From Lepidurus packardi (Eukaryota; Arthropoda; Branchiopoda; Notostraca; Triopsidae), in the NCBI GenBank assembly GCA_023053545.1, contig JAKZAN010000006.1, positions 2,361,001-2,425,000 on the forward strand: a stretch of DNA of 64,000 bases. The letters run 5' to 3'. The translations under genes and the position numbers were made by a program. Shown piece after piece: positions 57,167-64,000 of this stretch; positions within the stretch are counted from its first letter, which is position 1, and every line of letters begins with the position of its first letter. The notes beneath the pieces are model-generated. The model was not told the origin of the DNA and did no database searches. It worked only from the letters and a program-made list of their open reading frames with translations.

Positions 57167-58584
57167 ATGGGTAATAAAATTGCTCGTGCCAATAACCCTA
57201 TTGAAATCGTAGGAGAAAGCTGCCGAGATGCTGACCCAAAACCACATTCCATATCTGATGTAAAAGAGCGCGAACGGAACGGAAAGCAGAGCGCTGCTGA
57301 TCAAGTATGACTAAGAGTAAAAAGTTTGATTTCTGTGCCATCCTGTCTTAATATATTTTTTCTGTCGTACAGGATATTTCCACATTCCTAGCCAACTTGA
57401 GCTTACGATTGTCCTTTAGAACGAATGCTAGTATTCGTTCTACAACCACTAGTCTTTCGAATGGTCGATTACGGTCTTCTAGGAGAAGGTATTAGATAAT
57501 ATCAACTGAAGCTTGGATTGCATTAAGCATACTTACTAGATTGAGGCCAGAAACTCTAGATGACCCTTACTTGAGTTCGAGGACGGCATGGCCCGTTTCG
57601 TTTTCTGAGTCGTTATTCCTTCCAGAGTTTAGTATTAAGGGCGCAGTTGACGAGAAAAATTTTGTTATTAAAGAAATAATTGCTTCTGGGTCTTATGGGA
57701 AAGTATTTCTCGCCCAGAAAAAAGATACCAAAGAGCGTTATGCTGTAAAGATTCTTTCCAAATCTCAGGTGTGACAGTCGCATTGTCTTCCGAAGTAGGA
57801 CAGGCATATTACATCTGCTATTTTAATAGATTATCAAAGAAAATGCCTTGGAGCAAGTAAAAGACGAGGTGCGAATTCAATCTCTATGCGGCCATCATCC
57901 TTTCCTTGTCCCAGCACCTTATTTTTGGCAAAGTCGAAAGAGTCTTTTCATTGGTAATACATTGGAATTCGTTCTAAAGGGCAATGTCCGGCTCTTTCGC
58001 ACACCGTAAACAACTTTTTTCTCTTTTGTTCCCTTGCAGTTACGGAATATATTGAGAATGGCGAGTTACAAAAGCTTTGGAGTACCACAGGGCCCTTTCA
58101 CGAGGATTTAGCGAAGATCTATGTCGCCGAGTTAGTTTTGGCCATAGGTAAATATTAAAAACTTGTGAAAGTCGGGGTTTTAAAAGAAAGTTTTATATAG
58201 ACTTTTTGCACAATGCGGGCGTTATTCATCGCGATATCAAATTAGAAAATCTACTTATCGATGGGCTAGGCCATATGCGCTTGATTGATTTCGGTCTAGC
58301 GAAATGGCTTAAGCTAGGTGGCCGAACTTCTACTTTCTGTGGCACGCTTCAGTATATGGGTAAGCTTACAAAATTTCTACCAATATTCAACTAATGAACT
58401 CTCTGAATCTTTTGTTCCCAGCTCCTGAGATTCTTACTTTGGATTCCTATGGACATAGTGCTGATTGGTGGAGCGTTGGTGTCATTCTTTTCGCTCTCCT
58501 GGAAGGGAAGGTAAGACTCATTTTAACCTACTCTGGCTTTTCTTTTCTTTCATTTTTGGATAGTTCTTTGTCGTGTCAAACTGA
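57167..58584 (+). CDS. RSKR/SgK494-like protein kinase, apparently truncated in the C-lobe
   Basis: AGC-type Ser/Thr kinase related to human RSKR (SgK494). Exons 57167-57304, 57373-57488, 57540-57768, 57830-57953, 58040-58147, 58201-58359, 58422-58510 and 58564-58584, 327 aa. MGNK at the start could be myristoylated. [10 protein letters not shown] is a family hallmark before the kinase domain. Catalytic parts are intact: GSYGKV loop, Lys in [23 protein letters not shown], then CGTLQYMAPEIL and [17 protein letters not shown]. After that, where the family continues with FP and about 100 more residues (helices G-I), the only in-phase exon reads FFVVSN and stops. If that intron is retained the frame instead ends at 58621 with an unrelated tail. 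No later exon matching the missing part was found. It may be a pseudogene, a true short isoform, or have an undetected distant 3' part. Confidence 0.8.
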
Positions 58585-59252
58585 CCTGTACTACCTAACA
58601 AACTGGTTGCTGGTTCTTTGAAGTAACACCTGTACGTTTATAAGTCACAAGCGTCACTTCGTTGGGGTAAAACCAGCTGTCAGGAATAATTAAAAACGTT
58701 GCTCCAGGAAGTACAAGGAATATTCTAGATCTTGTCCTACGGGAGAAACCAGCTAACGTAATGTATATGCAATGGCGCTGGAGGAGCAATTGGCGTTATG
58801 CATAGATTAAAATTATGTCCCGTGACCAGTAGTTTCTCTGTAAGTGCACCAGGAATGAGGGACAAGAGAGTTGCATTTGTAAGGCAATGTGTAAATGTAT
58901 TGAACGTAGGATAGTTTTTTAAGTCAATGCCACATAAATACTGGAAAATGGTAGAACGGCAATAAAAAGGTCATAAACTATGTATCACTACCAGGTCAAA
59001 TCTTTTCAGGGCGTTGAAAACCTATTGCTTTGTAACTTTTTACCAAACATCACAAAGCAGCTTTACTTGTAATTAATTTTCCCTTGCTCGAAAACTGATC
59101 TCGAATCGCTATTAATTTAACAAATCTAGCAGTAATACTCTAAAAACGAGTCAATTTGCGACAGGGGTAAAAATTACAGAATGTCATCGCAATGAGCAGC
59201 CAACAAAACTTTTTAATGCTGTCACGAAAATAAGCTTCTCTTGTTTTACAAA
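58585..59252. other. region where kinase C-lobe exons would be expected
   Basis: Read in all frames for kinase subdomains X-XI; none was recognised. One open stretch after a CAG at about 58709 (plus) lacks family likeness. The minus strand carries the 3' UTR of the acidic secreted protein gene. Confidence 0.4.
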
Positions 59253-60701
59253 TTAAGCGAAGAGTCCTCTTTTCCTTCTCTCTTCAACATCATCAGATTT
59301 GGGAGATTTGTAGTGCTTGTCTTTGAAAAGCTTGGACCTTTCAAGTTTTTCTGGTTTGAGTGACAGTTTGTCAGAAGTAGCCTTCACGGTATCGGCTTCC
59401 TTGCTCGCGTCGTCATCGTCTGCGTGGCTTTCTTCGCGATGTGCCGAGCGCACGTCGGTAGATTCGTTCGATTCTTGGCTACCTTGGTTCACTTCCGCAT
59501 CAGCTGAGGGGGCTGCTGGCTGGGCAACTTCCTGAATGTCAGCAAAGAGACTTTCGAAGTTGCCAGTGACTGGTACGGGAGCCTCAGCTTCCTTGGGCGT
59601 GTCTTCCACATTCCGAATGGCCTCAGCTTCCACTAAAGGTGCGGTCGCGACAGTATTATCTCCTTGTTCGGATGCCGCTGCTACTTCATCTACGTTTACA
59701 TCTTGAACGATGGCAGCGTTGTCATTTTGTGCTGTTGCAGGACTTGCGGGAACTGGCTCTTGTTTGCTTTCACCTTCAGTAGACGGAGCAAGATTAAGGG
59801 CTTCCTGTTTTACCGGTTCTTCGGTAACATCGTTGGTTTCTTGGGCAACTGCAGTGGTGGTTTCACCATGAGGTACTTCCGTGGGTTCCTCGTTGGTAGT
59901 GAGGGCTGACAGTTCCGAGTTGACAGTTTCGGAAGCCACCACGTTGACTGGAGCAACCTCTGCTACTCTCTCTTGGATCTCATCATTGTTAGCAGTGAGA
60001 GTAAGAGTAGAAGTGGGCTCGGCTAGATTTTCAGTTTGCTTGGGTTGTTCAGGGACTCCTTGTAACATTGGAGAGGAAGGCTCTTCTCGGATCTCTTCAG
60101 ACGTTGTATCTTTCGCTTGTGGTTGCGACACTTCAGAAAAGGTTTCAATTATGGGCTCTACAGCTGCCTCCTTGTTTGTGGTATCATCGTGAACGGGCAA
60201 AAGTGCCTCAGCTTCTTCTTGTTTAGGTTCGACTGCTACGGGAAGGCTCTCGGGCTCAGTCTTAGAAGAGTCTTGAGTGACTTCCAGTTTCTCGTTGGGT
60301 TTAACCTCGCTTCCGGGCAGCTGGACTAGCGTTGGCAAGTTGGTAAGACTTTCTGCATCGGCAGCTACTTTGACTGCGTCCACGGGCGCTTCCGCAATCT
60401 GGGCGGGAGCAGCATCAGCGTGAGGTTGTTCGGGAGCAGCATCGGTTTCGGGTTTGTCATTTGGTTTCGGTGGATCAATTGGAAGTACGGGTACTGCAGC
60501 TTCTTCGGTATTGGCGTTTTTAGCGTCAGGGGCATTGGCAAGAGTGTTGTTCGTGTTATTAAGGTTGTGGGCCACACGGGAGTATTGACTGATGACCACA
60601 GGATCGCGTTTCATTCCTTTTCCTTCACGACGAACCGCGGGGGCGGACAAGGCCAATGCCAGTATCGTCATGACGAAAAAAGCTCGTACGAAAATTGCCA
60701 T
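59253..60701 (-). CDS. secreted acidic Ala/Glu/Pro/Thr/Val-rich protein, unrecognised
   Basis: Single-exon gene, 482 aa from the ATG at 60701. This ATG heads a signal peptide (AIFVRAFFVMTILALALSAPA). An in-frame ATG 30 nt upstream is less likely. The mature chain is low complexity and acidic, with repeated EEP, EAEA, APA and TNE words, little aromatic content and no cysteine in the body. Potential N-glycosylation sites (NNTNNT) lie near the N-terminus. The last 60 residues turn basic (LSLKPEKLERSKLFKDKHYKS, then EERRKRGLFA). The RRKR and KRD dibasic sites could be cleaved by convertases. It could be a mucin-like or mineral/matrix-associated protein. No family was recognised. Confidence 0.75.
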   Translation of the reverse strand: MAIFVRAFFVMTILALALSAPAVRREGKGMKRDPVVISQYSRVAHNLNNTNNTLANAPDAKNANTEEAAVPVLPIDPPKPNDKPETDAAPEQPHADAAPAQIAEAPVDAVKVAADAESLTNLPTLVQLPGSEVKPNEKLEVTQDSSKTEPESLPVAVEPKQEEAEALLPVHDDTTNKEAAVEPIIETFSEVSQPQAKDTTSEEIREEPSSPMLQGVPEQPKQTENLAEPTSTLTLTANNDEIQERVAEVAPVNVVASETVNSELSALTTNEEPTEVPHGETTTAVAQETNDVTEEPVKQEALNLAPSTEGESKQEPVPASPATAQNDNAAIVQDVNVDEVAAASEQGDNTVATAPLVEAEAIRNVEDTPKEAEAPVPVTGNFESLFADIQEVAQPAAPSADAEVNQGSQESNESTDVRSAHREESHADDDDASKEADTVKATSDKLSLKPEKLERSKLFKDKHYKSPKSDDVEERRKRGLFA

Positions 60702-63700
60702 GGTAACGTCTAGAGTGTTGTCAAAAAACAATTCTATAGTAGGTCAGTTTTTGAGGTTTATCTGCATTATAGTTAAGCATTAAGGATCGATAATCGTAGT
60801 CGTGCGTACATTGAGGCGGTGCTCACTTTACGCTTGTAGTATGTATGACAAAGAACAAGGGAGGGCAACTTGATTATAAGTTATACAACTGTCATGTCAT
60901 GTAAGGCAAGGTGGGGAGTTCCAGTTAACACCCCGGGAATACGTTAAAGAAACAAGAAGTATTCCAAGCACGGTTGGTGTTTGAAAGTCAAAACTGTTAG
61001 TCGTGCTCCACATACCAACGCATTTCCGCCGAGTTTTACCCGATTTTAAATTGCAAATGGAAAGCGTTGCTTAAATTTGGATGTCTACTTTAAATCACGT
61101 TTGATCAAATTAGTCTACGTAAACAGTTTTGCAACTGGAACGTAAATTTGTTTATTCTTTCGGGCAGACAAAATCGCTTCAAAATCGTTAAACGTGGATA
61201 GCTTTTGAATGCCAAGGCGTGCGAAATCCTAGGTCATTGAACGATTTCGTTGACCTGATTTACTTAGGTTGACATAGGGTCAAAGGGGTACGGTAGGGGC
61301 TTACTACAACTATTGGAACATGAGTAAGGAGGTCACACATACACAGTAATATGAGTATGGAGGTCAGACAGCTCCTTGTTTCAGCCTTCGACCTCTCGTT
61401 GTCAAACAGTTGGACCCATCTATTTTTGAAAGTTTGATGAGCTTATCGCGCGGACTTTATGTAGACAGAGGACCATTAAAAAGGATTGAAAGGGAAGGAC
61501 CTTCCAAGTGTCGAGGAGAAAAACATAGCTGTATCATGGTGGAATAACCAAAGGAGAAAGGAGCCGCTTTCTAACGCATGTGTCGAGGCGTTTTTCTTTG
61601 GGATGATTTAAGAGCCATCTTAGGTTGGTAGCGTTTTGGTTTCACTTGCCCATACTCGCCGTACTTTGCCGTTCCTGTCTTCTTTCATGCAAATGTATTT
61701 TGCCAGGTTTACGTGACCTAGAGAATCTCTCTTTTCCTTGCCGGGGTTCCCTTTTTTCTGGAGAAAGGTATAACTAACACGACCCACATTCGTGAGCCCG
61801 GTTCGGTTTGATTACGGTGTTGTGATGAAAGTATTGCTCATAACTTCAGCAAAACCTATCCTTAGCTGGTCGTACCGCGGAAACCCACCCTGATTTCTAG
61901 ACAGGTTTAATTAGCGCCAAATAATGAGGTACCACGTGGACTCTCCCCTCCGCCACACACAAAAAAAAGAAGATTGCTAATCTCAGCAAACGCCCATGCA
62001 TGCAATCCGGTGAAAATCTCTTATTTGCTCAAATGTATTCGTGTTTACTAAGCAAGCGTTTTTTACGTGAAGTTGTTGGAGTTTACGATGCGAGAACATT
62101 ACTAGAAATTACGTGTATGTGTGGTACTGTACCAGGAGTAATCTAGTTTTTCTTAACTTTTTGGCCGGGTATTTGGGGGTTCGTATTGTATAGTCGCACG
62201 TGGGACGCTAACAGCGAGCGGTCGATTGCGAACAAGAGCTACGATTTTGTTATGACAGCTTTTTAAAACCTTTGCCTTTCTATGATCTAGAATTTAGGTA
62301 CTATAAATGTACAGACTATAAATAGTTTACTTACGTATTCTGAGGTTAAGAGTCCGGTTGAAGTATACGAATGCTTACTGAGCTTTAATAAGTGGTCACT
62401 ATCACGAGTGTGGACGTTCGTGCACTGAAGCAGCACGGCCAAGGCAACCTGACTTTTATAGGTTCCCCGGTGCCCGTGTATAGCATTGCATGCAGTCGAA
62501 TGAAAGGACTTCGAAGGAGGTAACAACTATTCGGCCGCCTTTTCCCTCTCATCTTCGTTTAGTTGTCACATTAGACTACTTTCACGTTTATAGGTCAGAG
62601 ATGGGTGGCACAGTGTTTGCTCCCTGGGTTTGGCTTAAAAACAATACCCTGACATTTTCGTTACCGTTTTTTGCGGAATTGCGGAGCCAATCACTTTGGA
62701 ATTCAACCTTGGCGAAGGTGAGAAGGTTGTTGCACGAAAAATTAGACGAGCCAGAGACCTTTAAGTACTGCACAAACCTTAAAGACATGTAATATTTGAA
62801 ATTGAGGAACAAAAGGTGCTTAAAACGTCATATGATAACTCAAAACAAGCGGGTGTTGTTTTGTAAAGAACTTTTCTGTAAGGGGTTAAATCAGTCGTCT
62901 GTTCGTTCAGATTGCGAAGAAATGGGATCATGGGAATGTGGTATCGTCAATGGCTTTCATTGTGAACGGCAAGCTTGGACTTTTTCTTTCGAGAGGGAAA
63001 GTACCTTCAAGACATTCTCACGTTCTTAATTGGTTCCCGCATCGGTGGTATTTCTATGATTCACTGCGAGGAAACTCTCGCTTTCATCAGTAGGGATGGT
63101 TACGTTACCTCTCGTGCCATAGAGTACCTGTACTTTCGGAGTAGCTGGCTGCTCTGGGCCAGTGAAGCACCTTAATATTTCTTTTTTTTTTGTTTGGGGG
63201 GGGGGGGGTAAGCTAGTCTTTTGTTCTTCCTTGTCTGGCAAGGAAAGCTGCCAGCTTGTCTCGCTAAAGCACTGAAGCCGGCTGCGTTCACCTCCAACTG
63301 GTGTGTTTATTGCGTATGTAAATGAAACCGGTCCTGTGTTCCTTCTGGCCTTCGAGAGGGAATCCATCTGGTACCTCAATGTTGATTTTTTTTCTAAATA
63401 GTTTTTTCGTTCCATTTTTTACGTTTCACCAGACATTAGGTAAAGGCCCTGATTGCATATATGGGCGAAGGGCACTTGCAATAATTTCACGTCTCGTTGG
63501 TTATTGTATTCGTACAGATGGCCATGACCAAATAACGCATGAACGTCCAGCTATCGTTGTTGGACTAGCGTAAAAAGTAAGAAATTATGGCGCAAGATCC
63601 AAATCGGTAGGGTCTTCTGTACTAGATAATTGTTGTTTCCTGGCAAAGGGGAATTTTACCAGGTGTTACCACATTTTACCAACTATTCTAGCAAGTTCCA

Positions 63701-64000
63701 GTGATCCGTTTAATTACGAGAGTATTATCCTTTTCTGTTTTACCTCTTATGTGTGTAATTGCAGGCGTAAAATCTATCACTATTTAAGGTATTTAGCACG
63801 TACGCCTCATTATGTCGTGCTTGTTGTTTGGTGTTATTTAATGCGAATGTTGAAAGGTCTGTAATTTGAGCAGAGGACTCGTGTCATTTTCGTGACTCGA
63901 CTTCCACTTGCACCTCTTGGCCCCAGACTTTCTACAGATGTAGTCTTGATGGCAAAGAACATCGCGCGCTGGATTTCAGACGCGTTTTTAGGTTAGCGTA
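60702..64000. other. 3.3 kb with no gene seen
   Basis: Upstream region of the acidic secreted protein gene and beyond. No exon chain, RNA gene or mobile element could be supported. A T9 run followed by G11 occurs at 63181-63208. Two similar GAGTA(A/T)GGAGGTCA(C/G)AC segments lie near 61322 and 61354. Confidence 0.45.

Noticed and set aside
58709-58800. Possible extra 3' exon of the kinase after a CAG
   Set aside because: The open frame does not resemble kinase subdomains X-XI and would not join in phase from 58510 without passing the FFVVSN exon.
61322-61375. Two similar GGAGGTCA segments
   Set aside because: Only two short imperfect copies; could be nuclear-receptor half sites by chance, with no gene nearby to support function.
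63181-63208. T-run followed by G-run
   Set aside because: Simple homopolymer tracts; could be assembly or sequencing noise and no structure around them was seen.

Overview
The window is nuclear DNA from an arthropod, most likely a non-insect one such as a branchiopod crustacean (Daphnia-like). Genes are split by many GT-AG introns, mostly 50-90 bp. The gene set is fully metazoan: XBP1, SPT6, KDM2, GGNBP2, WSB, SPIN90. A selenoprotein M gene with an in-frame UGA and a SECIS element is intact, whereas many insect lineages have lost selenoproteins. The XBP1 non-conventional intron is 23 nt, the invertebrate length. Interstitial TTAGG motifs are present. The species call is inference; no search was run. 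Exon limits below were set by hand from splice signals, reading phase and remembered family sequences. Each joined CDS sums to whole codons, but single limits could be off by a base or two.

Layout. 1-2675 (-): 5' part of a K2P potassium channel, cut by the window edge. 4485-6303 (-): WD-repeat/SOCS-box protein. 9026-10655 (+): DRG1 GTPase. 11276-12766 (-): XBP1. 16069-19404 (+): unnamed coiled-coil protein. 19576-20559 (-): neuferricin. 20922-21660 (+): decayed BEL/Pao fragment. 21729-22389 (+): small unrecognised gene. 22736-24597 (-): MFSD10-like transporter. 24899-25956: 1,058-bp foldback DNA element with an 8-bp target duplication. 26897-27770 (+): mRpL18. 27904-30175 (-): GGNBP2. 30719-31616 (-): CCDC117-like protein. 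32044-38616 (-): SPT6 in 15 exons. 39739-41266 (+): MRM1. 41520-42154 (-): selenoprotein M with its SECIS at about 41390-41450. 42466-46497 (-): KDM2. 46900-48017 (+): unrecognised basic protein. 48069-49032 (-): CRIF1/mL64. 50192-52717 (-): repetitive secreted protein. 53519-55946 (+): SPIN90/NCKIPSD. 56221-56826 (-): COX6A. 57167-58584 (+): RSKR-like kinase that appears to lack most of its C-lobe. 59253-60701 (-): acidic secreted protein. 60702-64000: no gene seen.

Most genes are housekeeping and belong to separate pathways: chromatin and transcription (SPT6, KDM2, XBP1), mitochondria (mRpL18, MRM1, CRIF1, COX6A), and ER/secretory function (XBP1, selenoprotein M). They are tightly packed, with head-to-head pairs (KDM2 and the 46900 gene, COX6A and RSKR, SPT6 and MRM1) and tail-to-tail pairs (MRM1 and selenoprotein M, mRpL18 and GGNBP2, the 46900 gene and CRIF1). 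The longer gene-poor stretches (2.7-4.5, 6.3-9.0, 12.8-16.0 and 60.7-64 kb) show no recognisable gene.

The clearest RNA-level biology is at XBP1 and selenoprotein M. XBP1 carries twin IRE1-type hairpins whose excision joins two overlapping frames. Selenoprotein M carries a UGA recoded as selenocysteine. The least explained object is the foldback element.
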